Made by a program: the position numbers and the translations under genes. A stretch of DNA of 64,000 nucleotides from Myxococcota bacterium (GTDB lineage Bacteria > Myxococcota_A > UBA9160 > UBA4427), in the NCBI GenBank assembly GCA_041389495.1, contig JAWKRT010000004.1, positions 124,001-188,000 of the forward strand. The letters are read 5' to 3'. Below are positions 8,788-17,290 of this stretch, piece after piece. Each line of letters opens with the position of its first letter. Within the stretch, counting starts at the first letter, position 1. Under the pieces are notes generated by a model that had not been told where the DNA came from, made no database searches, and worked only from the letters and a program-made list of their open reading frames with translations.

Positions 8788-9528
8788 ATGCGGATCCTGT
8801 ACGTGGAAGACGACGTCGAGGCCCGCTCCTTCGTGCGCGGCGCGCTCGAGGAGAACGGCATCGACGTCGACGTCGCGAGCGACGGGCCGAGCGGGCTCGC
8901 GCGCGCGCTCGAGGGCGACTACGACGTCGCGATCCTCGACGTCATGCTGCCGGGCATCTCGGGCTTCGACATCCTCGAGCGCATGCGCGCCGCCCATGTC
9001 GACACGCCCGTCCTGTTCCTCACCGCGCAGGGCGAGGTCGCGCACCGCATCGAGGGGCTGAACCTCGGCGCGGACGACTACCTCTCGAAGCCGTTCGCGT
9101 TCGCCGAGCTGCTGGCGCGCGTGCAGGCGGTGGCGCGGCGTCGCGGCGGCGCCGCGCGCGCGCAGGAGGTCGTCGTCGCGAACCTCAAGGTCGACCCGGA
9201 GCGCCGCGCCGTCTTCCGCGACGACCTGCGCATCGAGCTCACGCCGAAGGAGTTCCGACTCCTCGAGTACCTCGCGCGCAACACGGGCTCCGTCGTCTCG
9301 CGCGCGATGATCACCGAGAAGGTCTGGGGCCACGGCTTCGAGTCGTACTCGAACGCGATCGACGTCCACGTCAACCACCTGCGCCGCAAGGTCGACCGCG
9401 ACTACGAGCCGAAGCTGATCCACACGGTGAAGGGCGTCGGGTACATCCTCGAGGACCGCAGCGGCGAGGCGCTCGCCGCGGACGTCGCGGCGAGCGCGGG
9501 CGCCGCCGCCTCCGCTTCGCGCGGCTGA
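8788..9528 (+). CDS. OmpR/PhoB-family response regulator
   Basis: 246 residues. The receiver domain has the acidic pair at 8-9, the phosphoacceptor Asp51 (ILDVMLPG), the Thr/Ser (LFLTAQ) and the Lys in YLSKPF. The C-terminal winged helix (about 130-225) has ELTPKEFRLLEYLARN and the recognition segment around IDVHVNHLRRKVD. A 20-residue Ala-rich tail follows. It is followed after 12 bases by its histidine kinase, so the two form a two-component operon. An A-rich patch (GGTAAAAAC) just upstream may be part of its promoter. Confidence 0.93.
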   Translation: MRILYVEDDVEARSFVRGALEENGIDVDVASDGPSGLARALEGDYDVAILDVMLPGISGFDILERMRAAHVDTPVLFLTAQGEVAHRIEGLNLGADDYLSKPFAFAELLARVQAVARRRGGAARAQEVVVANLKVDPERRAVFRDDLRIELTPKEFRLLEYLARNTGSVVSRAMITEKVWGHGFESYSNAIDVHVNHLRRKVDRDYEPKLIHTVKGVGYILEDRSGEALAADVAASAGAAASASRG

Positions 9529-9540
9529 GGTCGGCGTCGG

Positions 9541-10980
9541 GTGGCGCGCGAGCGCTCGCTCGGCACGCGCTGGGCGATCCGCTACGCGCTCGCGACCTTC
9601 GTCGTCGTCGCGGGCGTGCTCTCCTTCCACTACGTGCAGACGCGCGAGCGCTTCCAGCGCGATGCGCAGCTCCTGCTGCGCCTGCAGGCGAACGAGCTGG
9701 TCGGCGAGATCCAGCGCGACGGCGCCGACGTCGAGCGGCTCGAGCGCTACATCGATCGCACCGCGGCGCTCGGCTACCGCGTGCTGCGCCTCGGCTTCCG
9801 CGTCCTCGACCCCGACGGCGCGATCGTCGTCGAGCGCGGCTCGCTCGAGAACAGCCCCATCCCGCTCCCGAGCGTGCTGCCGAAGGCCGGCGACCCCGAG
9901 GTCGTCGAGGAGGTCGACACGGGCGAGACGTTCCCGTTCTACACGCTCGTCGTGCGCGCGCCGGCCGGGGGCTGGGTGCAGGTCGCCGTCGACACGAAGC
10001 TCTTCGCGCGCAGCGCGCGCGAGATCCGCAACCTGTTCGTCGTGTCGCTGCCGATCGTCGCGCTGCTGACCGGCGCGATCGGCGTCGCGCTCGCGCGCTC
10101 GAGCCTGCGGCCGATCGCGCGCATCATCGCCGGTGTCGAGGAGGTCTCGGCGACGCAGCTCACCCGCCACGTCGTGCGCACCGGCACGGGCGACGAGCTC
10201 GACCGGCTGGCCTCCGCGTTCAACGCGATGACGGATCGCATCCGCGCCGGCGTCGACCGCATGCGCCGCTTCTCGGCCGACGCCGCGCACGAGCTGCGCA
10301 CGCCGGTGACGCTGATGCGCAACCGCATCGAGGCGGCCGCCGACGCGCCGCGCGACGCCGAGCGCGACCAGGCCCTGCTCGAGCGCACGCTCGAGGACAT
10401 CGACCACCTCTCGAGCACGATCCGCGCGATGCTCCGCCTCGCGCACTCCGAGGCGGGCGTCGAGTTCGAGCGCCTGCGCCGCGTCTCGCTGCGCGAGCTC
10501 GCGGAGGGCGTGGTCGAGTTCTTCGAGCCGCTCGCGCTCGACGCCGAGGTCTCGCTCGCGCTCGCCGCGCCGGACGACGTCGTCGTCGTCGGCGACCCGA
10601 CGTGGCTGCACCAGCTCTTCGCGAACCTCGTCGACAACGCGATCAAGTTCACGCCGGCCGGCGGGAGCGTCGTCGTGTCGATCGCGCAGCAGGGCGCGCA
10701 GGCCGTCGCCGACGTGAGCGACACCGGCATCGGGATCCCCGCGCACGAGCGCGAGCGCGTGTTCGAGGCGTTCCGGCGCGTCGACGGCTCGGCCTCGCGC
10801 ACGGGCTCGGGCCTCGGGCTGCCGCTCGCCCGCGAGATCGCGCGCGCGCACGGCGGCGAGATCGAGCTCGAGAGCGAGGTCGGCCGCGGATCGGTGCTGC
10901 GCGTGCGGCTCCCGGTCGGCGGGCCGGGCGCGAGCGCGGCGCGCGGCCGCGCGCACACCGCAGAGCGCGTCAGTCCGTGA
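9541..10980 (+). CDS. Sensor histidine kinase
   Basis: 479 residues, GTG start with a GAGG 12 bases upstream. Order: first transmembrane helix (about 15-30), periplasmic sensor (30-160), second transmembrane helix (about 165-185), HAMP (185-240), HisKA with His250 in DAAHELRTP, and HATPase with DNAIKFTPAGG, DTGIGIP and GSGLGLPLA. It phosphorylates itself and then the response regulator encoded 12 bases upstream. The periplasmic domain has no family I recognise, so the signal is unknown. The gene overlaps the convergent GST-like gene by 11 bases at the 3' end. Confidence 0.93.
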   Translation: MARERSLGTRWAIRYALATFVVVAGVLSFHYVQTRERFQRDAQLLLRLQANELVGEIQRDGADVERLERYIDRTAALGYRVLRLGFRVLDPDGAIVVERGSLENSPIPLPSVLPKAGDPEVVEEVDTGETFPFYTLVVRAPAGGWVQVAVDTKLFARSAREIRNLFVVSLPIVALLTGAIGVALARSSLRPIARIIAGVEEVSATQLTRHVVRTGTGDELDRLASAFNAMTDRIRAGVDRMRRFSADAAHELRTPVTLMRNRIEAAADAPRDAERDQALLERTLEDIDHLSSTIRAMLRLAHSEAGVEFERLRRVSLRELAEGVVEFFEPLALDAEVSLALAAPDDVVVVGDPTWLHQLFANLVDNAIKFTPAGGSVVVSIAQQGAQAVADVSDTGIGIPAHERERVFEAFRRVDGSASRTGSGLGLPLAREIARAHGGEIELESEVGRGSVLRVRLPVGGPGASAARGRAHTAERVSP

Positions 10981-11683
10981 AGCTCGGGAGGGCCGAGCCG
11001 CTCACCGTGGGGCTCACGAGCGCCATCCGCTCGACGTACTCCGCGAGCGGCGGTCGGCGCTCGACCATCTCGCGGCCGCCCATCATCGGGCCGTCGCGGA
11101 TGATGCGCAGCATCCCGTAGACCGAGGCGTCGGCGACGCTCGGCTGGTCGGCGTGGAAGAAGTCGCGGCTGCCGAGCATGCCCACGAGGTCGTCCATCCG
11201 GTTCGCGAGCTCGTCGAGCACCTGGAGCTCGCGCAGCTCGAGCGGCGTCGGGTCGCGGCCGGGGCGGCCGAAGCTGCGCTCGATGCGGCGCTTGAGCTGC
11301 GCGAGGAGCGACGGGTTCGCGGGCAGGTCGTCGCCCGGCCGCGGATAGCGCGCGGCGCGCCAGCGATCCCAGTAGAACAGGAACGACGCATCGGCCCAAT
11401 GCATGAGCTGGTCCTGCGCGGCGCCCGTCTTGGGGTCGCGGCTCCAGAGCGGGGGCTCGGGGAAGCGCTCGTCGACGTAGCGGAGGATGGCGGTCGAGTC
11501 CGCGACGCGGTGGCCGCCGTGTTCGATCACCGGGAGCTGGCCCGTGACCGGGCTGATGCGGCGCACCTCGGTCGGGTCGTCGACGGTCACGTACTCGAAC
11601 GGCAGCCGCTTGATGTCGAGGCCGACGGCGACCTTGTGCGCGAACGGGTTCACGCGCTGCGTGTAGAGGCGCATCGGCTTCAC
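10970..11683 (-). CDS. Glutathione S-transferase-like protein
   Basis: About 237 residues. The N-terminal thioredoxin-like domain (4-80) has the glutathione-binding signature SPVTGQLPVIEHGG followed by VADSTAILRYVDE. The C-terminal domain is helical. I chose the GTG at 11683 because it overlaps the upstream stop codon (GTGA) and has GAGGAGG at a good distance; an ATG three codons later at 11674 is the alternative. It is translationally coupled to the aldo/keto reductase upstream. Probable role: thiol transfer to electrophiles or a reductase partner. Substrate unknown. Confidence 0.85.
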   Translation of the reverse strand: MKPMRLYTQRVNPFAHKVAVGLDIKRLPFEYVTVDDPTEVRRISPVTGQLPVIEHGGHRVADSTAILRYVDERFPEPPLWSRDPKTGAAQDQLMHWADASFLFYWDRWRAARYPRPGDDLPANPSLLAQLKRRIERSFGRPGRDPTPLELRELQVLDELANRMDDLVGMLGSRDFFHADQPSVADASVYGMLRIIRDGPMMGGREMVERRPPLAEYVERMALVSPTVSGSALPSFTD

Positions 11684-12663
11684 GGCGCAGCCTCCTCGGC
11701 CGGCAGGCTCTCGCTGCCGGGTGGAAAGAGCGCGTCGATCGCGCGCACGGCGTCGTCCGGCAGGTCGACCTCCGCCGCGCGGCAGTTCTCGTCGAGCTGC
11801 GCGGCGCGCGTCGCGCCCACGATCACGCTCGCGACGGAGGTGTCGCGCAGACAGAACGCGAGCGCGAGCGCGGGCAGGCCGAGGCCGAGGTCGGCCGCGA
11901 TCGGCGCGAGCGCGTCGACGCGCGCGAGCGTGTCGGGGTGCAGGTAGCGCTTCATGAAGCGGCCGAGCCGCTCGTCGGTCGCGCGGCTCCCGGGCGGGCG
12001 CGCGCCGCCGCTGTACTTGCCCGTCAGCACGCCCTGGCCGAGCGGGCTGAACACGATCTGGCCCACTCCGAGCTCGCGGCAGCGCGGCAGCACCTCGCTC
12101 TCGATCCCGCGGCGCAGGATCGAGTAGACGGGCTGGTTCGAGATCGGCCGGTAGCCGCCCGTCGCGTCCGCGATCTCGCACGCGCGCGCGATCTGCTGCC
12201 CGCTCCAGAGCGACGTGCCCCAGTAGAGCACCTTGCCCTGGCGGATCAGGTCCTCGTACGCGCGCACGGTCTCGTCGAGCGGCGTCGTCGGATCGAAGCG
12301 GTGGCACTGGTGGAGATCGAGGTAGTCGGTGCCGAGCCGGCGCAGGCTCGCCTCGACGCTCTCGAAGACGTGCTTGCGCGACAGGCCGCGGTCGTTCGCA
12401 CCGTGCGACATCGGGAAGAAGCACTTGCTCGCGAGCACGACGCGGTGGCGCGGCACGTGGCGCAGCGCGGTCGCGAGCGCGCGCTCGGCCTCGCCGTTCG
12501 CGTAGACGTCGGCCGTGTCGAACAGGTCGACACCGCGCTCGACGGCCTGTGCGACGAGCGCGCTCGTCGCCGCGACGTCGACCGATTCGCCGAACGTGAG
12601 CCAGGAGCCGAGCGACACGACGCCGACGGAGAGGCCGGAGTCGCCGAGTCGCCGGGTTCGCAT
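11680..12663 (-). CDS. Aldo/keto reductase (AKR6/Kv-beta-like)
   Basis: 327 residues with the tetrad Asp49, Tyr54 (TADVYANGEAE), Lys80 and His121 (LHQCHRFD). The motif YWGTSLW and the stretch SPLGQGVLTGKY place it with the YghZ/Kv-beta type NADPH-dependent reductases, which often act on methylglyoxal or related aldehydes. The stop overlaps the GST-like gene start. A TAGAAT box sits 6 bases before the ATG with no ribosome site, so the mRNA may be leaderless. Confidence 0.88.
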   Translation of the reverse strand: MRTRRLGDSGLSVGVVSLGSWLTFGESVDVAATSALVAQAVERGVDLFDTADVYANGEAERALATALRHVPRHRVVLASKCFFPMSHGANDRGLSRKHVFESVEASLRRLGTDYLDLHQCHRFDPTTPLDETVRAYEDLIRQGKVLYWGTSLWSGQQIARACEIADATGGYRPISNQPVYSILRRGIESEVLPRCRELGVGQIVFSPLGQGVLTGKYSGGARPPGSRATDERLGRFMKRYLHPDTLARVDALAPIAADLGLGLPALALAFCLRDTSVASVIVGATRAAQLDENCRAAEVDLPDDAVRAIDALFPPGSESLPAEEAAP

Positions 12664-12669
12664 GCGCGC

Positions 12670-12675
12670 ATTCTA
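12670..12675 (-). promoter_or_regulatory. Minus-10 box of a probable leaderless promoter
   Basis: TAGAAT on the minus strand ends 6 bases before the ATG at 12663, so the normal +1 would be the A of the start codon. No Shine-Dalgarno sequence is present. The -35 region is weak. Confidence 0.35.
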
Positions 12676-12681
12676 ACCGCA

Positions 12682-12710
12682 TTCGCCGCGCGGCCGGCCG
12701 GCGGTACACT
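12682..12710 (+). promoter_or_regulatory. Predicted promoter of miaE
   Basis: TTCGCC at 12682-12687, 17 bases, then TACACT at 12705-12710. The GTG of miaE is 8 bases further on, so the transcript would have almost no leader. It forms a divergent pair with the aldo/keto reductase promoter in a 55-base gap. Confidence 0.35.
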
Positions 12711-12718
12711 GCGCGGCC

Positions 12719-13303
12719 GTGCTCGACCTCGCCTCCGAGACCCCGCCCGAGTGGGCCGCGCGCGCGGTCGGCTCCATCGACGACGTGCTGCTCGATCACG
12801 CGCACTGCGAGCGCAAGGCCGCGGGCGCGGCCGTGCGCATGCTGTTCCGCTATCCCGAGCAGCGCTTCCTGCAGGAGCCCCTGTCGCGCCTCGCGCGCGA
12901 GGAGCTCGTGCACTTCGAGCGCGTGCTCGGCGAGCTCGACCGCCGCGGCGTGCGCTTCGCGCGCCAGAAGCCGAGCGCCTACGGCGGGCGCCTGCACGCG
13001 CTCGTGCGCGCGAGCGACCCCGAGCGGCTCGTCGACCTGCTGCTGATCTCCGCGCTGATCGAGGCGCGCAGCTGCGAGCGTTTCCGCCTGCTCGCCGATG
13101 CGCTCGCGGACGACCCGCTCGGCGCGCTCTATCGCGACCTCGTCGCGAGCGAAGCGCGCCACCACCGCGCGTACGCGAAGCTCGCCGAGAGCGCAGCGGG
13201 CGGCGCGGCCGAGGAGGTCGCGGCGCGCCTTCGCGAGCTCGCGAGCGCGGAGGCGGAGATCGTCGGGGCGCCGTCGCGCGCGGTGCGGCTGCACTCGTCG
13301 TGA
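12719..13303 (+). CDS. miaE: tRNA-(ms2io6A)-hydroxylase MiaE
   Basis: 194 residues, the usual size. MiaE is a non-heme diiron enzyme that hydroxylates 2-methylthio-N6-isopentenyl adenosine at position 37 of tRNAs that read U-starting codons. The diiron ligands are visible in the ferritin-like helices: DHAHCERKAAG, REELVHFE, LIEARSCERF and ASEARHHRAY. The GTG start is preceded by a minus-10-like box 8 bases away rather than a ribosome site. No miaA or miaB is in the window. Confidence 0.88.
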   Translation: MLDLASETPPEWAARAVGSIDDVLLDHAHCERKAAGAAVRMLFRYPEQRFLQEPLSRLAREELVHFERVLGELDRRGVRFARQKPSAYGGRLHALVRASDPERLVDLLLISALIEARSCERFRLLADALADDPLGALYRDLVASEARHHRAYAKLAESAAGGAAEEVAARLRELASAEAEIVGAPSRAVRLHSS

Positions 13304-13382
13304 CGTCGGCCGCGCGACGGCGGGTCGCGCGCGCGGCGTCTTCGTTCCCACCACCAGGACATCACCAGGAGGACTCATCTCG

Positions 13383-14117
13383 ATGGAGATTCGGACGGAG
13401 CGCGTGTCGATCCCGGTCGGCGGCGCACAGATGGCGGGCTACCTGGCGCGGCCCTCGGACGGAAAGCCGCGGCCGGGGCTGCTCGTGTACATGGAGATCT
13501 TCGGCGTGAACGCGCACATCCGCGACGTGGTCGAGCGCGCGGCGCGCGAGGGCTACGTCGCCCTCGCGCCCGACTACTTCCACCGCACGGGTCCCGGCAT
13601 CGAGCTCGGCTACGACGAGGCCGGCATGCAGGAGGGGATGTCGCACCTCGCACGCCTCCAGGCGGACACGATGGTCGAGGACGCGCGCGCGGCGATCGCC
13701 TTCCTGCGCGCGCGCGCCGACGTCACGGGGAAGATCGGTGCGATGGGCTTCTGCATCGGCGGCCACATGACGTACCTGACCGCGTGCGAGACGGACGTCG
13801 CGGCGGCGGCGAGCTACTACGGCGGCGGCATCGCCGCACCGCAGGGCCCGGGCGGCGGGCGCTCGACCGTCTCGCGCACGCCCGGCATCCGCGGCCGCAT
13901 CGAATGCTATTTCGGGAGCCGCGACGCGATGATCCCGATGGAGCAGGTCGAGGAGGTGCGCCGCGCACTCGCGGCCGCCGGCACGCGGAGCGAGGTCGTC
14001 GTCTACGACGCCGACCACGGCTTCCACTGCGACCAGCGCGCGAGCTACGACGAAGCGGCCGCGCGCGACGCCTGGCGCCGCACGTTCGCGATGTTCGCGG
14101 AGGAGCTCGGCGGCTGA
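13383..14117 (+). CDS. Dienelactone hydrolase family protein
   Basis: 244 residues, alpha/beta hydrolase with a cysteine nucleophile. The triad is Cys124 (in GFCIGGH), Asp181 (GSRDAMIP) and His212 (DADHGFHCD), exactly as in carboxymethylenebutenolidase. It hydrolyses dienelactones from chlorocatechol breakdown or related esters. AGGAGGA precedes the ATG at 13383. An upstream in-frame extension to 13098 overlaps miaE and is not used. No aromatic-ring cleavage genes are nearby, so the true substrate is open. Confidence 0.9.
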   Translation: MEIRTERVSIPVGGAQMAGYLARPSDGKPRPGLLVYMEIFGVNAHIRDVVERAAREGYVALAPDYFHRTGPGIELGYDEAGMQEGMSHLARLQADTMVEDARAAIAFLRARADVTGKIGAMGFCIGGHMTYLTACETDVAAAASYYGGGIAAPQGPGGGRSTVSRTPGIRGRIECYFGSRDAMIPMEQVEEVRRALAAAGTRSEVVVYDADHGFHCDQRASYDEAAARDAWRRTFAMFAEELGG

Positions 14118-14152
14118 TCGGCGCGGCGCGCCGCCCCTCGGCTCAGCCGTCG
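14108..14152. terminator. Possible bidirectional hairpin between convergent genes
   Basis: CGGCGGCTGA at 14108-14117 can pair with TCAGCCGTCG at 14143-14152 with one mismatch; the loop holds a further GC-rich inverted repeat (GGCGCG...GCGCGCC). Each arm contains the stop codon of one gene. There is no U-run, so a classical terminator is not shown. Confidence 0.3.
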
Positions 14153-15264
14153 GCGAGGACGTCGCGCAGCGCCGCGAGCAGGCGGTCGACGTTCTCGACG
14201 CGCGCGTTCTCGCCCATCAGGCCGATGCGCCAGATGCGGCCCGCGAGCGCGCCGAGGCCGCCGCCGACCTCGATGTCGTGTTCGTCGAGGAGCCGCCGGC
14301 GGAGCTTCGCCTCGCCGGCGGCGACGACGCGCTCGGGCAACGCGACCGACGTCAGCATCGGGAGGCGCGAGGCGGCGGGCACGAGCGGCTCGAAGCCGAG
14401 CGGGGCGAGGCCCGCGACGAGCGCGGCCGCGGCCTCGCGGTGGCGCGCCGCGCGCTTCTCGATGCCCTCCTCGACGACGATCCGCAGCCCCTCGGCGAGC
14501 CCGTAGATGGCGCTGATCGGCGCGGTGTGGTGGTAGACGCGCTCGCCGCCGTAGTAGCCGGCGAGCAGGCCGACGTCGAGATACCAGCTCTGCACCGGGC
14601 GCGAGCGCGCGCGCACGCGTTCGAGAGCGCGCTCCGAGAAGTGGACGGGCGAGAGGCCGGGCGGCACCGACAGGCACTTCTGCGTGCCGCTGTACGCCGC
14701 CGCGACGCCCCAGCGCTCGAGCTCGACGGGGAGCCCGCCGAGCGACGTCACGCAGTCGAGCACGACGAGCGCGCCCGCGTCGTTCGCGGCGCGCGCGATC
14801 GCGGGGACGGGCTGGAGCACGCCGGTCGACGTCTCGGCGTGCACGAACGCGACGACGCGCGGACGCGCGCGCGCGATCGCGTCGCGCATCGCGTCGGCGT
14901 CGAGCTCGCGCCCCCACTCCGCGTCGACGCGCGTGACGTTCGCGCCCGCGCGCGCGGCGACCTCGCACATGCGCCCGCCGAACACGCCGTTCACGCCGAC
15001 CACGACCGCGTCGCCCGGCTCGAGCAGGTTGACGAGGCACGCCTCCATGCCCGCGCTCCCGGTCGCCGAGATCGGGACCGTCAGGCCGCCGCTCACGCCG
15101 AACAGCGTCGCGAGGCTCCGCTGCGCCTCGTCGAGGATCGCGAGGAAGAGCGGGTCGAGGTGGCCGAGCAGGGGCTGGCTCATCGCCGCGAGCACGCGCG
15201 GGCTCGCGTTCGAGGGGCCGGGGCCGAGCAGCAGACGGTGCGGGAGCGTTCGCGTGTCCGACAT
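14143..15264 (-). CDS. Alanine-glyoxylate/serine-pyruvate aminotransferase
   Basis: 373 residues from the ATG at 15264. Class V PLP enzyme: LLLGPGPSNASPRV at the N-terminus, ATGSAGMEACLVNL (cofactor phosphate site), Asp170 and the Schiff-base Lys196 in YSGTQKCLS. The family moves amino groups between alanine or serine and glyoxylate or pyruvate. The frame is open to 15351 upstream, but that part is Arg-rich and lacks homology. A TACCCT box lies 7 bases before the ATG with no ribosome site. Confidence 0.9.
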   Translation of the reverse strand: MSDTRTLPHRLLLGPGPSNASPRVLAAMSQPLLGHLDPLFLAILDEAQRSLATLFGVSGGLTVPISATGSAGMEACLVNLLEPGDAVVVGVNGVFGGRMCEVAARAGANVTRVDAEWGRELDADAMRDAIARARPRVVAFVHAETSTGVLQPVPAIARAANDAGALVVLDCVTSLGGLPVELERWGVAAAYSGTQKCLSVPPGLSPVHFSERALERVRARSRPVQSWYLDVGLLAGYYGGERVYHHTAPISAIYGLAEGLRIVVEEGIEKRAARHREAAAALVAGLAPLGFEPLVPAASRLPMLTSVALPERVVAAGEAKLRRRLLDEHDIEVGGGLGALAGRIWRIGLMGENARVENVDRLLAALRDVLADG

Positions 15265-15583
15265 GCGCCGCAGGGTAGCGGCGCGCGTTGACACGTTCGC
15301 GGGGCGTGGCCTAGCTTGAGGCGTCCCACCCCCCAGGGACCGCTCGCGCATCCGCGCTCGCCGACTCGCGCGAGGGCGCTGCGCGCGAGCGCGTCGACGG
15401 CGCGCGGACGGGTCCGGTCGAGCGTCCGCGGGCCGCGCGAGTCGACGGGCGCTCTCCGCCCGCTGGCTCTCGAGCCCGAACGCGCGCGGCGCGCGCGGCG
15501 GCGACGCCGCCCGGGCGTCGGGCCGGCGCTCCGCGAACGAAGGGATCCCGCCCGGCGGCGCCCGCCGGCGAGGAGGTGCGCGC
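15265..15583. other. 319-base gap without a convincing gene
   Basis: It holds a predicted rightward promoter (15288-15317) and a minus-10 box for the aminotransferase (15272-15277, minus strand). The remainder is very GC-rich. Short ORFs on both strands are Arg-rich and look like shadows. A ribosome site for the next gene is at 15571-15577. I see no RNA gene in it. Confidence 0.5.
15288..15317 (+). promoter_or_regulatory. Predicted promoter of the dgt operon
   Basis: A perfect TTGACA at 15288-15293, an 18-base spacer and TAGCTT at 15312-15317. It would drive the small membrane protein, dgt, cutA and the following genes with a leader of about 260 bases. Confidence 0.45.
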
Positions 15584-15799
15584 GTGCGACCGTGGATGCT
15601 GGCGGCTCTCGGCGTCGCGCTCGCGCTCGCCGCGATCTACGCGCTCGTGACGGGTGTCTTCACGCCGAGCGGACGACGTGCGAACGGAGGCCCTTCCGTC
15701 GCGACCCACGACGACCCGCACGAGATCGACGCGGCCTCTCGCGCCGAGCTCCGCGAGCTCCTCCGCGAGGCGGACGGCTCGCGGGAGGAGAAGCCATGA
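15584..15799 (+). CDS. Small single-pass membrane protein
   Basis: 71 residues from a GTG with AGGAGGT 6 bases upstream. One hydrophobic helix (residues 5-25) is followed by a hydrophilic tail with Asp/Glu and Arg (RAELRELLREADGS). The stop overlaps the dgt start (ATGA), which shows translational coupling. I do not recognise a family. It could be a small membrane-bound partner of the operon or a housekeeping leader gene. Confidence 0.65.
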   Translation: MRPWMLAALGVALALAAIYALVTGVFTPSGRRANGGPSVATHDDPHEIDAASRAELRELLREADGSREEKP

Positions 15800-16962
15800 C
15801 GCGACACCCGGCGCTGCGGACGCGCGAGGACACCGAGCGCGAGGAGCACGAGCGGCTCGCTCCCTACGCGACGCACAGCGACGAGGCGATGCCGCGCGTC
15901 GTCGAGGATCTCCCTCACCCCTACCGGACCGCGTTCCAGCGCGACCGCGACCGCGTCGTACACGCGCGCGCCTTCCGGCGGCTCGAGTACAAGACGCAGG
16001 TCTTCGTGCACGCCGAGGGCGACCACTACCGCAACCGGCTCACGCACACGCTCGAGGCCGCGCAGATCGCGCGCACGATCGCGCGCGCCCTGCGGCTCAA
16101 CGAGGATCTCGCGGAGGCGATCGCGCTCGCGCACGACCTCGGGCACACGCCGTTCGGCCACGCCGGCGAGCGCGTGCTCGCGAGCCTGCTCGAGGACCAC
16201 GGCGGCTTCGACCACAACCGCCAGAGCCTGCGCGTCGTCGACTGGATCGAGCGGCGCTCGCCCGACTACCGCGGCCTCAACCTCACCGGCGACACGCGCG
16301 CCGGCATGCTGAAGCACGGCGCCGGCTGGCCGCACCCCGTGCCGCTCCCCGAGCTGCTCGCGCAGGTGTCGCTCGAGGGCCAGGTCGCCGACCTCGCCGA
16401 CGAGATCGCCTACGTGAACCACGACCTCGACGACGGCCTGCGCGAGGGCGTGCTGTCGATCGAGCAGCTCGCGCACTCGACGCTGTGGCGCGAGGCCGAG
16501 GCGCGCGTCGACGCGCGCATGCCGAAGGCCGAGGGCGACGTGCGGCGCGCGCAGACCGTCGTGCGGCTGATCGATCGGCTCGTCACGGATGCGATCGAGA
16601 CGAGCGCGGCGCGCCTCGCCGACGTGCGTCCCGCGTCCGCGCGCGAGGCGCGCGAGGCGCCCGAGCGCATGATCCGCACCTCGCCGGCGTGCGAGCGCAG
16701 CAAGCTCGAGCTCAAGCGCTTCCTCCTGCGCGAGTTCTACCAGCACCCGCGCGTCGTGCAGATGACTCGGAAGGCGGCGCGCGTCGTCGGCGACCTCTTC
16801 GCGACCTACCTCGAGGACCCGCTGCTGCTGCCGGCGAACGTGCGCGCGCGCTTCGACGAGGAAGGACCGGAGCGCGCCGTCGCCGACCACATCGCGTGCA
16901 TGACGGACCGCTACGCGATGTCCGAGCACCGCAAGCTCATGGATCCCAATGAGCCGTTCTGA
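15796..16962 (+). CDS. dgt: Deoxyguanosinetriphosphate triphosphohydrolase-like protein
   Basis: 388 residues. HD-domain metal ligands are visible: His84 (NRLTHTLEAAQ), His113-Asp114 and His117 (AHDLGHTPFGH). The N-terminus (RTAFQRDRDRVVHARAFRRLEYKTQVF) is the standard Dgt signature. It cuts dGTP or other dNTPs to the nucleoside and triphosphate, which controls dNTP pools and may limit phages. The length is that of the shorter, non-enterobacterial dGTPase-like type. The gene overlaps cutA by 14 bases. Confidence 0.92.
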   Translation: MTRHPALRTREDTEREEHERLAPYATHSDEAMPRVVEDLPHPYRTAFQRDRDRVVHARAFRRLEYKTQVFVHAEGDHYRNRLTHTLEAAQIARTIARALRLNEDLAEAIALAHDLGHTPFGHAGERVLASLLEDHGGFDHNRQSLRVVDWIERRSPDYRGLNLTGDTRAGMLKHGAGWPHPVPLPELLAQVSLEGQVADLADEIAYVNHDLDDGLREGVLSIEQLAHSTLWREAEARVDARMPKAEGDVRRAQTVVRLIDRLVTDAIETSAARLADVRPASAREAREAPERMIRTSPACERSKLELKRFLLREFYQHPRVVQMTRKAARVVGDLFATYLEDPLLLPANVRARFDEEGPERAVADHIACMTDRYAMSEHRKLMDPNEPF

Positions 16963-17290
16963 GTCGCCGCAGGACGTGTCGGTCGTGCTCGTCACCGCGC
17001 CCGACGACGCCGTCGCCGCGCGCATCGCGCGCGCCCTCGTCGACGAGCGGCTCGCCGCGTGCGTGAGCCTCGTGCCCGGCGTACGGTCCGTGTACCGGTG
17101 GGAGGGCGCGGTCGAGGACGCGACCGAGGTGCTGCTCATCGCGAAGACCGCGGCCGCGCGCGTCGAAGCGCTCGCGCGGCGCGTGTCCGAGATCCATCCC
17201 TACGACCTTCCCGAGACGCTGGCGCTGCCGGCGTCCGGCGGCAGCGACGCCTACCTCGCGTGGGTGCGCGCGGAGAGCACGAACCGATGA
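16949..17290 (+). CDS. cutA: Divalent cation tolerance protein CutA
   Basis: 113 residues, the normal size. It has the CutA1 core VVLVTAPDDAVAARIARALVDERLAACV, the Trp in YRWEG and the ending ALPASGGSDAYLAWV. CutA forms a very stable trimer in the cytoplasm and is linked to copper and other metal tolerance, though the mechanism is not settled. Overlaps of 14 bases with dgt and 4 bases (ATGA) with the next gene show one operon. Confidence 0.92.
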   Translation: MSRSESPQDVSVVLVTAPDDAVAARIARALVDERLAACVSLVPGVRSVYRWEGAVEDATEVLLIAKTAAARVEALARRVSEIHPYDLPETLALPASGGSDAYLAWVRAESTNR

